Positions 32,715-43,884 are shown, counted from the stretch's first letter. The stretch: DNA of 64,000 nucleotides from Sorex araneus (GCF_027595985.1 NC_073312.1:14028905-14092904), one strand, 5' to 3'. Translations and numbers: made by a program. Notes: generated by a model not told the origin, from the sequence alone.

Positions 32715-35394
32715 CCGACCTAGGGGACCCGGGCTGGCTCCGGGAGGGCGGGGGTTGGAGGTGGGGGGCGGGGGGGGCGGCTTCAGAAAGACAATGCGGG
32801 GTGGGAGAGGAGGGGAAAAGGGGGTGGCGACCGAGTCAGGAATCCGCGCTCGGGAAGGCGGAAGGAAAGCCCACTCGGGGGGCGGGGATGGGGAGAGGCC
32901 CAGGGAAAAAGTGCACTTTAGAAATATTAGAAATTAGGCTGCAAGCTGGGGGGGAGGCGGGGGGAGGAGGAAAGTGCGGTGGCACGGGGCAGCGCTCGAG
33001 TGGGTGAGCCTGCAGTGAAATCAGCCGCCCTGGGGCGGGATGGAACAGAAGTGGTGAGAAGGAGAGAGCAGCCCTGCACTTTGGGGGAGCCCCGGGAAGT
33101 GGGGCGGCCTGGCCCAAGTTCCTGGTCAGCTGCAGTGAAAGGAACTATTAACCCACGCTGCCTCCCCGCCCCTTTTTGTTTATTAATAGTGAATCGTTTC
33201 ATTAAGTGTTAAGGCTCTGGAGAATAAATATGCCAGTGTGACTTTTTTTTCATCCCCCCACCCACCAAATAAATAAATAAATAAATAAATAAAATACTGT
33301 AGAACTCGTCGTGAATGGACATTATAAATATCCTGGGGTGCCGAGGGGAGATACGTGATTCTTCTCTATGTACAGGGGATCTTTTTGTTTTGTTTTTAAA
33401 CTGCCATCCGAGGTGGTAGGAAGTGAGTAAAGATTCAAAGTCCTTTCTGACTTGGTAGGCGCAAGTTTGGGCGTTAACACGCCAGGGAAAATAAAACTGA
33501 AAGTTCATCAACCTTGGATCAGAGAGACTGGAGTCCTTCTCAAAGGGGGTCCAAGCCATGAATCCCCAAGGACCAACCCCGTAATCAAGGTGCAGATGCC
33601 CCCCCTCCGGGCCTGGACACTGTTAGCCTGGAGGCTGCTGAACTGAGAGGGAGGAGATGGGAAATTGGGCTAGAAAGCTGCTATTTGTTGATTTTCAGGC
33701 ACTTGCCTGAGGGTCAGTTAATTGCTACAAAGTGGGGAACACAATTATGTGCAAGGGGCAAAGGCCTGCTGCCCTCACAGTATTCCTGGAAGAAGCAAAA
33801 CCACCTCTTTAGCAACTATCCCTTGAGAAGTGGGAAAAGGGGGGCAAAAGTGGAGAAAGGGGGGGGGTGGAAATTAGCAAATTGTCTATTAGAAACAGGG
33901 TTGGTCAAGAGTCCATGATGTATAAAGTGTCCCGTTCATCCCTGGTGGGTGGGGGTGGGCCTCTAACTTGCTTTTCACTCAACTTGGTTCATCCTTATCT
34001 GAGGTTTCCAAAAGAAAGTGAATTTACCATGTAATAATTTAGAGAGTTTTGGGGTTTCAGCAAAACTGTTTCAGAGGCGAGGGGCTCAGAATGCTAAAAA
34101 TAATGATACCAAGATTGACAAGGCCAATGAATTCCCCTGCACAGGGAAAAATTCACAACCGCATTTGCACACGAAAGAGTAAGATAAGGCAAAATAAAAA
34201 AAATGGAGGTGGGGGGCACAGAAGAGAATCACTGTAACTCCCAACTTTAATATTAATCAGAAGTAGGGTGAGAAGGAGCCTGAAAAGAAGTAAAACAAAT
34301 GTGTACATTTAATCAGACAGGATTGCATAGGATACAAAGCACAGGGCTAATTAGTCTCAGCAGGTAGGACTAACCTTCAGACTTCATAAATAAATAAGGC
34401 GGGCGCAGTGTCTGAGAGGGAGTGGAGACAGAAAGGGGATTATTTCAAGACACCAAGTAAAAACATGAAGAATGAAATGCTTCACTGTTAAATCCGTGTA
34501 CAAATGGATTTAACAGTTTCCTTTTTTTCACTTGCTTGCCTTTAGATTTACACATTTAGCAAGTGTCCATACCTCTTCACACTTGCTAATTGTCACCTGT
34601 ATACTTAGTGTGACTGAATCTGTCTGTGTACAACACAGGGCTTCCCTAAGACCCATCGTAAGAGCTTATTTAGACTGGAACACATTTATAGTAACTCAAT
34701 TTTATGGCAATTTCTTTGTCCTGTGCAGTGGTTTGTGGGTTTTGTTTTTTTTCCCCTAACCTAACAGATCTGAATGAAGTTGGATAATGAGGTGCTCTCT
34801 GCCCCACAGGACTACCTGGCTCCTAAAAGCTCATAATTATTTATACTGCATAGCGATTCAAAAGCAGGTGCTTACATTGCTTTTAACATTCTGGACAACA
34901 TTGGTATCGTATCGCAATACTGAGGATTCCCAGTGATTAGTGGGGACCTCGTCCATTCGGACATATCCCTATACTTCTCATTCAGAAGAAAAACTCTTGG
35001 ATTTTTCCTTCGTTAAATCACGGGTTTAATTAAGCAATTAAAAGTTATTCCATAATAGCTCAAGTGCCACATTTAATTTCATTGCTTAGTGCCATAAAAA
35101 AAAAAAGGCTTGGGAAGCCAGCCAGCAATACCTTAGAGGGTCTGTAGCCCCCAGTCTCCGAATAAGTGTTAGATGGAGCCAGGAAGGGGTGAGGGGGAGG
35201 GAGCGGAAGGTATGAGTGGAGCTGCAGTTGGCAAAAGGAAGGTAATGTGGTTTTTATAGGTCAGGTTGGCTCACATGTAGCCCTGGGGTGTGTAGATTTG
35301 GGTGGGAAATAGTTCTTGTATTTTTTTTTTTTAATCTCCCTCCCTTCCCTTGTTATAGTCACCGGGATTTGCATACAGCCCTGGCTGGGAGTCA
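32715..35394. other. Upstream region without recognised genes or SINEs
   Basis: GC-rich to 33.1 kb, then AT-rich unique DNA with an AAAT microsatellite (33267-33293). The stretch 34480-35100 is AT-rich and of balanced complexity. No exon recognised. Confidence 0.5.
33267..33293. repeat. (AAAT)n microsatellite
   Basis: Six to seven AAAT units. Confidence 0.93.
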
Positions 35395-35725
35395 CACTCC
35401 GGGCTGTGATACTTGCACACTGCATGGTGGTGCTGAGCTTTGTGACCCTTTGGTCGCTGTGCTTGCACACCTGCTCACCAGAGGTTGTACTTCCTGGCCA
35501 TGGCACTGGAGCGTCTTTTTATTTGCAGTGCTTGCTGGGGGGTCGCACCCCACTTAGTGGGGCTCGAACACCTGTGAGGCTGCTGGAAATTGCTCGAGGC
35601 ACTGCGGGTACAGACAGTAGAAGCTACCAGGCTCAAAGAAGATAGCAATCAGGATTGCACATTCTGCATGTGGGATGCCCGGGAACTAAACTCATAACCA
35701 CTGGCTTGCCAGGCAGGTGCTTTCA
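35395..35725 (-). mobile_element. Family D SINE (long-bodied ID-like), minus orientation
   Basis: The right end, GGAACTAAACTCATAACCAC and GGCTTGCCAGGCAGGTGC, is a reversed tRNA-like head. The left body carries GGTGGTGCTGAGC and CACCTGCTCACC, the reverse of the GAGCACCAC-type motif seen in the copies at 47.9 and 58.0 kb. Confidence 0.55.
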
Positions 35726-36111
35726 GGGTCCCGCGCTCTTCCTCATGTGCACGTGCCTCACGAATGAAAGGCAGGTGCTGAAGGACAGCCTGAGTCCAAG
35801 AACGCCACACTCTGCCCAAGAACAGGGGTTCTGGAAACGAGAGGAGGAACCAAGCCAGTTCTGACTTTGCCTAAGTCAGGTTGTTTGGCTACTGTGGTCT
35901 CTGCTTGTCAAAAGATGGAGGAGAAACTGAGACCTCTTCCCTTGGACCCTTTCCCAGGGACCGACCCACGTCCTGAGCTCCTGGTAGACTCACCCTCAGC
36001 CATCCTGTTCCACGTCCTCCATGTCCCTGCCACGCCTTCAGCACCTTCACTACTATGGCCTCCTCCCCTCGGCTGTCCGTCTCTCTCAAAAATCTCTGTG
36101 GACCTATGTTG
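35726..36111. other. Unique intergenic sequence
   Basis: No element recognised. Confidence 0.5.
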
Positions 36112-36152
36112 AAAATAGTCATCATCATTTTTCCTTTAAAATTGCAGTGATT

Positions 36153-36326
36153 GGGGCCGAAGCGATAGCACAGCGGGTAGGGTGTTTGCCTTGCACGCGG
36201 CCCACCCAGGTTCGAATCCCCGGCATCCCATATGGTCCCCCGAGCACCGCCAGGAGTAATTCCTGAGTGCAGAGCCAGGAGTAAACCCTGTGCATCGCTG
36301 GGTGTGACCCAAAAAGCAAAAAAAAA
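36153..36326 (+). mobile_element. SOR-A SINE, first copy of a tandem pair
   Basis: GGGGCCGAAGCGATAGCACAG, CCCACCCAGGTTCGAATCCC, full body, AAAAAGC plus poly(A). Preceded by a 40-bp flank (36112-36152) that recurs after it at 36327-36366. Confidence 0.95.
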
Positions 36327-36366
36327 AAAATAGTCATCATCATTTTCCTTTAAAATTGCAGTGATT

Positions 36367-36551
36367 GAGGCCGAAGCAAGAGCACAGCGGATAGGGGGTT
36401 TGCCTTGCACGAGGCCCACCCAGGTTCGAATCCCCGGCATCCCATATGGTCCCCCAAGCACTGCCGGGAGCAATTCCTGAGTGCAAAGCCAGGAGTAACC
36501 CCTGAGCATGGCTGGGTGTGACACAAAAAAATAAAATAAAATAAAATAAAA
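36367..36551 (+). mobile_element. SOR-A SINE, second copy of a tandem pair
   Basis: Shares the unusual GGCCGAAGC head and CCCACCCAGGTTCGAATCCC with the first copy. The tail is AAAAT-rich. TAAAATTGCAGTGATT occurs on both sides (36351-36366 and 36552-36567). Confidence 0.95.
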
Positions 36552-36589
36552 TAAAATTGCAGTGATTAGAGACAAGAGAAAGAGGAGGC

Positions 36590-36750
36590 ACGAAGGCACA
36601 TCAAGTAAAGCACCTGTTTTCCACATAGCCAACCTGGATTGGATCCCCACTACCCACTAGCGGGGTCCCCTGAGCTCTGTCAGGAGTGATCCCTGAGCAC
36701 AGACCAGGAATAAGCCCTGAGCACTGCTGGGTGTCGCCCCAAGGCCAAAA
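36590..36750 (+). mobile_element. SOR-A SINE, diverged
   Basis: GGATTGGATCCCCAC, GGGGTCCCCTGAGC, GAGCACAGACCAGGAATAAG, CACTGCTGGGTGTCGCCCC. Confidence 0.75.
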
Positions 36751-38926
36751 AAAATTTTTTTTTAAAGAAATAAAGGGGGGAGTAAAAAGGTGAGGAGGTG
36801 CTCTTTCTCCCAGGGCTACTTCCTGCTCCATCCTGTTTGGGAAATCTGAAGGACATTTCCATGTATGTCAATCCCAATCCCAAGGAGTTGTCCGTGCGGG
36901 ATCTATCCAATTCTCTCCAAAATACAGGGATTGGTTTAAAGGGAAGGGCAGAAATGGGCCGTAGGTGTATTATCCACGTGCCTGAGACCCACGTGACAGG
37001 TGAAACGGTTGCATTGAGTTTTTCTTTTTTCTTAGGTCCTTTGAACACTCAGAAAGTTCTTGAATCCATTGTTTCGGTCCACACCCCGGTTGTGGTAACA
37101 GGTCCAGCAACACACCAACAAAAAAAAGTCAGCCTATGTTGAGTGAAACTGGACTTGGGGGTTTTGGAGAAGGGAGGAACATCTGCACAGATTCGGTGGG
37201 CAAGGAAGAATGGGTGCTGACAGCAACTGTTACTCAGCTCCCACAAGCACGCACCAAGTCTACCAAATTCCCCTGGCAGCGAGGCATGCACACACGTGTT
37301 CCAAGACATGTTCTGTGTGATTGTTCTTTAAAGATCCAGGCTCTCAGGTTGGAATTTATCTGTGCAGGGGCACACACCATGCAGAAGGACCAAAAAAAAA
37401 AAAAAACGTCTGGAGACATAAGGAAGCTATAAGATCGGGAAATGTTTCGAAGCCAAAGTCCTGATTCCACTGTGAGATGTTCTGTTTGCTTTTGTCTGCG
37501 TAGGTGATGGCTCCTTATTTGGACCTTGAGGGAAGCTCCTCCCTTAGCCAACATAGGAACACTAAAAATCAGATGCTGGAGAGTTCAACCTTCTCAGGAG
37601 GAAGAGATCAGCCAAAAAAAAAAAAAAACAAAAACAAAAAAAAAACCCCACTCTCCAGCCTGCCTTGCACTTCCCTCTGCAGAGAATCTGTCCAGGGACT
37701 TGAAAAGGCACGCACCCTCTCCCGAGCCCCCTCAGCACCCCTGCTCTGGCCTGGCGTTCTTTCTGAACTGTCTGGTTTGATCTCCTTGCTAATGACAGGT
37801 CCAGGATAATAAAATGACGATAATGCCTCCTGATGGAGGGTAGACGCAGACACGTGTGCTTGTACCAGGCCTCCTTCCCGCCTTCACATGCTGATCACTT
37901 CCCAGCATAGGTGTGTGTGACAGGCGCCGCCTTTCCGAAGCCATCAGTCCTCCATAAACATCCCTTTCTTATTGACAAGACGTCTTTTAACCCTAATCGT
38001 AATGGAAGAAGGCCAATAAAGGAAACATTTACTGCATAACTTGCCTTATTTTGGAGTGGTGTGCGAGTTCTTTCTAGCGAGCTCTCGAAGATGTTTTCGG
38101 CCTAATTTGCTCCCTAGAAATTTCGCTTGCTACAGTTCTACGTCTATGACGTTTTATTGCCTGGAGCCAAGTCTGCATAAGAACTTTCTTTAAGATACAC
38201 TTATCCTAATGCCAGGCTACAGGAACCGGCTGCTTGATGCTGAATTATTTGTGCTACCCCATACACAGGGCAGAGACCTCCCTACAGTCATTGCCATCGG
38301 GTAGGTCTAAATGTTTGAGAAGAGGGAGGGGGAGAGGCAGGGAAAAGGTGAAAAAGTTTCATGGAGGTTGATTCAGCCCAAGTCTTCAGAATGAATGATT
38401 GCCATAGTGTGTACTTAACATATCAAAATGCCCGAGGTTTCAGTTTCTTTTCTTTTCTTCTCTTTTCACGTAGCCCCTTTCCACCATTTCTTGGGAAGCA
38501 TCTTTGCTCCCCACCCCACCCCCACTGTTATGGTCAGAAAACGTTGTAGATTCCACACGCCACAAGCACCTCGCACAAAGAAATTGGGCATACTAGAGGT
38601 GGAGAGCTCGTGAGCCCGCCCTGGGCAGTCTCGCCAAAAGCAATCTCTGTTCGAGGCACCACCAAGCAGGTGAAATTTCAGAAGCAGACAATCCCATTGT
38701 TCCCGTTGGTAATTCATCTAGGTGTGGGTCGACACACCTGCCTCTGGCCCAAAGCATCACGGGATACAGGAGGAGAGGACCCGAGGAGTCTCCCCGGGCT
38801 GGCCAGACTGATGTTCCGGCTTCGTTCCCCTGGGAAGCCACCATTGTCTTGAGGCCTCAGCCTGCCCTTTTGGAGGTCCTGCATCCAGGTTCATCCCAGG
38901 TGGTATATGAATAAACTGACCCCCAC
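36751..38926. other. Intergenic sequence, no gene seen
   Basis: Poly(A) tracts at 37390-37406 and 37614-37648; otherwise unique sequence. About 37970-38250 is AT-rich and complex. No retroposon recognised. Confidence 0.5.
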
Positions 38927-38927
38927 G

Positions 38928-39090
38928 GGCCAGAGAGATAGTATAGTGGGTAGGGCGCATGCCTCACAAGTGGCTGAGATAGGTTCTGTTCCCAGCGTCC
39001 CTGAAGGTCCCTTGAGTACCACCAGGAGTAATTCCTTAATGCAGAGCCGGGATTAACCCCTGAATACTGCCCCAAAACAAAACAAAAAAG
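38928..39090 (+). mobile_element. SOR-A SINE, diverged
   Basis: GGCCAGAGAGATAGTATAGTG, GTTCCCAGCGTCCC, CACCAGGAGTAATTCC, tail CAAAACAAAACAAAAAAG running into CA and CAA repeats. Confidence 0.88.
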
Positions 39091-39098
39091 AATGAGCT

Positions 39099-39117
39099 CA
39101 CACACACACACACACAC

Positions 39118-39151
<34 letters not shown>

Positions 39152-39152
39152 C
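39099..39152. repeat. (CA)n-(CAA)n compound microsatellite
   Basis: About 11 CA units then about 10 CAA units, likely grown from the SINE tail at 39090. Confidence 0.95.
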
Positions 39153-39984
39153 TGGCAATGGTCCATGTAAATTCCACTGATAATGGTGGGCTGGCTCTAT
39201 TCCCTGTGAAGCACCCATTGGAGTAGGGAAACGACAGAAGATGACCTGGTGAGTGCTGGGTCCTGGGTGAACTTAGGTGGCCAGAGCTGCCTGAAGCACA
39301 GCGCTCAGTCCCTACCAGGAAGTCTTCCAGGACTGACACCTCAAGCAAATGGTATTTCTTGGTAGCCCCAGGGCTCTCTGTCAATATTAGAGCAAGAGCA
39401 AAGGTTTTCTTGAAATATTCTGGGATGCCCAGAGCAAGAGGTGATACCCCTAACATGCCCATCCTCCAAAAACACCATGAGAAGTGCAGAGGCCCCTCGC
39501 CATCACCCCTCCAGAGGTACCTGGTCCTGCTCTCTCTCTGTCTCCATTCCCAGAAAGATTCTTTACCCTTCTAGCACTTTCCAGATTCCTGTTCCCAGAG
39601 CAGATCAGCACCTTCCTAGTTCCTGGGAAGATACCAGCCACTCTCCCTTCTCCCCCCTCCCCCACAACTCCTGCCAACCTTGGGGTCTAGGTGACTATAA
39701 ACCCTTCCTGCCGGGCCAGGCCCTGCTGCCCAACCCACCCCCCTCCAGCAAAGGTGATGACTATCTGGAAGCCAGATGGGGCATTTCTCAGGAAGAGCCG
39801 CTCTCAGTGTCTTTCAGCCATGTCTCCTTTGAAAGCTCACACACCCCGCTGAACAATAAGCATCTTTCTAACGTCGTCTTCAGCAGCTCAACTCGTGCTA
39901 TTTTATTGCTGTCTACAAAGCAGCTCAGATGGGAGAATTCTTTTTTTTTCAAACTATAAAATTATTCCCTGCCGATTTGCAAGA
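39153..39984. other. Intergenic unique sequence
   Basis: No element or exon recognised. Confidence 0.5.
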
Positions 39985-40118
39985 GGGGCTGGGAGATATC
40001 CCAAGTGGTAGAGGACATGCCTAGGGTGTTCCAGGTCCTGAGTTCTAGCCCTGCACTCCAGAGCACCGCTAGTTACCACCCCAAAGACCCCTGAGCACCA
40101 CTGATGGGACCCCCTAGA
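39985..40118 (+). mobile_element. Old SOR-like SINE
   Basis: GGGGCTGGGAGATATCCCAAG head, GGTCCTGAGTTCTAGCCC, CCCCTGAGCACCACTGATGGG. Short and degenerate. Confidence 0.6.
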
Positions 40119-40488
40119 AATACTATTGCAAAGAATGGGATCTGAAACAACACCCACCATCTTTCCCCCTCCTCCTAGATGATGGAATCGAGGGTACATT
40201 TTACTTTCCTTGTTATAATTTATTACCTGGTTGGCTTGGTTTGAACAACTGGGCATGGTTATTTGCATATCAGGAAGGAGATAATGGTCTTTCTATTTTA
40301 AGAAATAAATGGCCTGACTTTCCTTCTCCTTCTTGCTCAGACCTTCTCGCTCCACTGGGGATACTGCTAGCTGCTGCTTACACTGCATCTAATACATAAG
40401 GTGCCTCTGTTTGCCACGTGTACTAGTCTTGAATTTAGGCACCTGAATGACAAAGAGTTCATTTCACTCCTTTCAGTTAAAAGTAAAT
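40119..40488. other. Intergenic unique sequence
   Basis: Nothing recognised. Confidence 0.5.
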
Positions 40489-40645
40489 GAGGGCCAGGGG
40501 GAATGACTTAAAGGGCTGGGGCACATTCTGGTTGTGGGCTGCTGGGTCCAATGCCCAGTACTACATAGTCTGTTGAGGACCACTGGGAGTGACCCCAAGC
40601 ACTGCTGGCTACGGTCCCTTAATATCATCATCATCATCATCATCA
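40489..40645 (+). mobile_element. Old SOR-like SINE with ATC tail
   Basis: GGGCTGGGGCACATTC, CCAATGCCCAGTAC, CTGGGAGTGACCCCAAGCAC, followed by a TCA microsatellite at 40624-40645. Confidence 0.6.
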
Positions 40646-40676
40646 AGGTTTACAAATTTAAAAATGAGGGTCAAAG

Positions 40677-40853
40677 TGGGGCTGGTGCAATAGCACAGCG
40701 GGTAGGGCGTTTGCCTTGCACGAGGCCAACCCGGGTTCGATTCCCAGCATCCCATATGGTCCCCTGAGCACCGCCAGGGGTGATTCCTGAGTGCAGAGCC
40801 AGGAGTAACCCCTGTGCATCGCCGGGTGTGACCCAAAAAGCGCCAAAAAAAAA
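40677..40853 (+). mobile_element. SOR-A SINE inserted into an older SOR-A
   Basis: Near-consensus copy with AAAAAGCGCC plus poly(A). AAAATGAGGGTCAAAG at 40661-40676 and 40854-40869 is a 16-bp target duplication. The right copy ends inside the head of the next SINE, so this copy landed in that element. Confidence 0.96.
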
Positions 40854-40860
40854 AAAATGA

Positions 40861-41040
40861 GGGTCAAAGCAATAGTACAGAAGGTAGGGATTGCCTTGCT
40901 CGTGGTCGACCAGGGTTCGATCCTCGGCATCCCATATGGTCACCTGAGCACTGCTAGGAATAATTCCTGAGTGCAGAGCCAAGAATAAGCCCTGAGCATC
41001 TCCAGGTGTGACCCAAAAAAGCCAAAGATAGAATAAAATA
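40861..41040 (+). mobile_element. SOR-A SINE, older host copy
   Basis: GGGTCAAAGCAATAGTACAG head, GGTTCGATCCTCGGCATCCC, GAGTGCAGAGCCAAGAATAAG, CCAGGTGTGACCC, A-rich tail. Confidence 0.92.
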
Positions 41041-41054
41041 AAAATGGAAAAAAA

Positions 41055-41220
41055 TAGGGGTCAGAGAAATAGTGCAGATAGTAGGACATTTTTCTTGCAC
41101 GTGGCCAACCCAGGCTTGATCCTGGTGCCCTCTGTGGTTCCCTGATCACCACCAGGCGTGATCTCTGAGCACAGGTGGGGGTCACCCAAACACCAGGGGG
41201 AAAAAATTTTAAAAATAAAT
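41055..41220 (+). mobile_element. SOR-A SINE, diverged
   Basis: GGGGTCAGAGAAATAGTGCAG, CTTGCACGTGGCCAACCC, CACCAGGCGTGATCTCTGAGC, A/T-rich tail. Confidence 0.82.
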
Positions 41221-41790
41221 GCTAAGCCCTATCCGCCCTCAAATAAACTTGGAGACGTGATAGATTTCCCAGCAGCGGCATCTGTCCTTGGGGACTGTCC
41301 CACGAAGTCCTGCCCAGGCTTTATGCTGTGGACGCCTCGCCACACCTTGAGCCAGGGAGGGAGTCAGACCCCAGCAGCCTGGGGCGTCGCCACGGCATCC
41401 TGGGAACGGCCCAGCCGGCCTGGCTCCTCCCACTAACCAACTCCGACTCCAGGTGTGATATTGCCGCCCACTCCTGGGTCAGGCCAAGCGCAGAATCACT
41501 GCGGCGGTTTGTCTGTGATGTTCTGGGGCAAATAGAGAAGATCTTGGCAAAAACCGAATCCGTTGGTTCCCTTTGAGGCAAAACTCCCCCCTGCTCTCAG
41601 CTGCTCGGTCCAGTGGTGGAGACCGTTTCTAGACCTGGCCGCGCCTTTTCCCGCTTCGGCTTCTTCGGGCTTGCTGTTGGGTTTCCTCCCTCACCTCTCC
41701 CTGCCTGCCTCGCCGCCCGTGCACCCGCACTGTGCCAGGAGTCCTTAATCTTAGAGTTATTGACATTTACATGAATTTTTTTTTTAAATT
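41221..41790. other. Intergenic GC-moderate unique sequence
   Basis: Nothing recognised; open frames here have no familiar protein. Confidence 0.5.
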
Positions 41791-41792
41791 TT

Positions 41793-42019
41793 ATGCTCGG
41801 GGCAGAGCCTTGCAAGCTCCCCGTGGCATATTCGATATGCCAAAACCAGTAACAATGATGGGTCTCATTCTCCTGACCCTGAAAGAGCCTCCAATGCAGC
41901 ACCGTTGGGAAGGATAAGTAAAGAGAGGCTGCTAAAATCTCAGGGCTAGGACGAATGGAGACGTTACTGGCACCTGCTCAAGCAAATCGATGAACAATGG
42001 GATGACAGTGATACAGTGA
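41793..42019 (+). mobile_element. SOR-B SINE, long form, 5'-truncated
   Basis: GGCAGAGCCTTGCAAGCTCC, TATTCGATATGCCAAAACC, then an extra ~95-bp segment (CATTCTCCTGACCCTGAAAG, CCAATGCAGCACCGTTGG, AAAATCTCAGGGCTAGGAC) before GGAGACGTTACTGG and GATGACAGTGATACAGTGA. The tRNA-like head is missing. Confidence 0.9.
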
Positions 42020-42815
42020 TGCTTGGGGCAGCTACAGACTCTGAGGTCACTCTGGCAGTATGGGGGGGATGAAACTTCTTGCAAACAAAGCATGTTCTCA
42101 GCCCACTGAGCCACTTCTCTGGTCCTGACTGATTCTTTTTAAGGCAAGGGCAATCCTACAGGCTGTGGCATCCCCGGTCTCTAACTACTACTTCACATGG
42201 GCTCCCACAAACACAAGCTGTGGACATGAAAGATGTCTTCAGAAACTGCCACATGTGCCGAGAACCCAGGAAGCACCATCACCCCTGAGCCTCCCAGTCC
42301 GGACCTGGCAGAAGTTTGATCAGTCCCTTCATCAGTAAGTCAATTCCTTGATTGGGGAGGGGACCCTCCGTGCCCCCCACCCCTGGCAGCCACAAGGGGT
42401 CCCAGACTAGCCTGGGAGTTTTCCCTTTCATCTTCCACTGGGTACCGTGTCCTGAAAATAAATGACTGTTGGCCTATGAGTTTTTTCCTTTCCAAAAAAC
42501 GTCATCCAGAGCATCGTTTCTCAACTGGGGGCCAGGGATATTCCCCCATGGGGGCCCCTGGATATTCCAAGGGGGTCACAGGTGAAAGTTGTGCACGTAG
42601 GGGTCACAACATGAGAGTCTGACTGGAAGGAGAGGGGAAACTAGATGGCAAGGGGCTCCGAAAATGGCTGAGGAAGGGTTGGGGACCGAGGATTTGGCAC
42701 AGCGGCACTTTGCCCGGGACTTTACAGGGTAATTTTGATTTTAAGTCTTTGTAAGTTTGTAGCTCTTGGGCATGGCAGGGGACACAATTTTCTATTTTAA
42801 AATTAACCCTGAATA
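42020..42815. other. Intergenic sequence with a hAT-like remnant
   Basis: About 42506-42610 (TTTCTCAACTGGGGGCC, CCAAGGGGGTCACAGG) recalls short non-autonomous DNA transposons of the hAT type, but I cannot assign a family. The remainder is unique. Confidence 0.35.
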
Positions 42816-42993
42816 GGGGCTGGGGCGATAGCACAGCGGGTAGGACGTTTGCCTTGCACGCGGCAGACCCAGGTTCAAATCCCAGCATCCCATATGGTCC
42901 CCTGAGCACGGCCAGGGGTAATTCCTGAGTGCAGAGCCAGGAGTGACCCCTGTGCATCGCCAGGTGTGACCCCAAAAAGCAAAAAAAAAAAAA
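42816..42993 (+). mobile_element. SOR-A SINE with 17-bp target duplication
   Basis: Full-length copy, AAAAAGC plus poly(A) tail. AAAATTAACCCTGAATA at 42799-42815 and 42994-43010. The target reads TTTT/AAAATT, as expected for L1 endonuclease. Confidence 0.96.
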
Positions 42994-43010
42994 AAAATTA
43001 ACCCTGAATA

Positions 43011-43447
43011 CACTGTATCATTCTTCCTCAGCCTGGAAACACCAACCCGATGACTGCTGAGTGGAGGGGAGGAGAGATTCAGGACCCTCCTTATTCCCCG
43101 GCGGCCCCTCAAAGCAGGTTACAATGTCCAAGTAGCGATTTCGAACCCTTCTTCCCTCTTCACACAAAGGTGCAAATGACTGACCTCCAGAGGTTCTTGT
43201 CACCTGGCAGACACCACAGCTCTCGTGGATTGGACTCATAAATTGGGGGGTTGCTTGCTTCTCTAAGCAACCATGGACTGACATCACCTTCCTGTTGGAG
43301 GGTTTTTCTTTGATAAGATGCATGTATGTAGTTACTTGTGTTTTCGTATTATCCCTGCCTCATTGTTATTATTGTTGCTCTTCTGAGACCAGGTGCCTGA
43401 GGCTGAAGGACTTACAGGGAGTCGCACACAGGCTGCCAGAGAGGGAG
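43011..43447. other. Intergenic unique sequence
   Basis: Nothing recognised. Confidence 0.5.
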
Positions 43448-43540
43448 GGGCCAGAGAGATGGAACAAGGCATGAGGCACCACCGGACTTGCATGCAGCCG
43501 ACCCTGGTTCATATGTGATTCATCTGGTTCACCGCCAGCA
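43448..43540 (+). mobile_element. SOR-like SINE fragment
   Basis: GGGCCAGAGAGATGGAACAAG, CTTGCATGCAGCCGACCCTGG: the head only. Confidence 0.6.
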
Positions 43541-43551
43541 CCAGTATCTTT

Positions 43552-43815
43552 AGTGGTGCTCACACCATGCCTGCCCGGTCCCAGCACTCACACATTCCTG
43601 TGAGTTGTGGTGCTCACCAAGGGTTGCACCCTGTTTTGTGCTGCTCCCCTACATTTGGCTGCAGGGCACCCAGAAATCACTTGCAGCACCTGGGACGGCA
43701 GACAGCAGAGCTGCCAGCCTCATGCCAGGCACATGTAGGGCACTGGGGATTTGAACTCATGACCCCAATCTTGCAAGGCAGGGACTCAAAGTCACTAGGC
43801 TATTTCTCTGAACCC
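43552..43815 (-). mobile_element. Family D SINE, minus orientation
   Basis: GTGGTGCTCAC occurs twice (reverse of GTGAGCACCAC) and the right end, GATTTGAACTCATGACCCC with CAAGGCAGGGACTCAAAG, is a reversed tRNA-like head. Confidence 0.6.
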
Positions 43816-43884
43816 ACACATACGTATTTTTAAAATAAAGCTTGGGAGCTTTGGGCGGGGGTGGGAGAGGAGGGGGCACACCCA

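Larger units (their letters stand above)
29430..33130. promoter_or_regulatory. TCF7L2: CpG island covering promoter and exons 1-3
   Basis: CpG dinucleotides and GC boxes become dense from about 29.43 kb and fade near 33.1 kb, with a dip over the homopolymer-rich leader (31.87-32.26 kb). It covers the promoter, all three first exons and 1.4 kb of intron 3. Boundaries were placed by eye; no observed/expected ratio was computed. This is the normal promoter architecture of a broadly expressed developmental regulator. Confidence 0.85.

Noticed and set aside
36112..36366. 40-bp flank as an ordinary target-site duplication
   Set aside because: It is longer than usual for L1-driven insertion and ends at the same base as the neighbour's duplication, so a tandem duplication fits better.
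35889..36650. 253-codon open frame on the minus strand
   Set aside because: Covers the two tandem SOR-A copies in reverse. Similar translated strings (SWLCTQE, GPYGMLGIEPG) recur at every SOR-A, so they are SINE translation.
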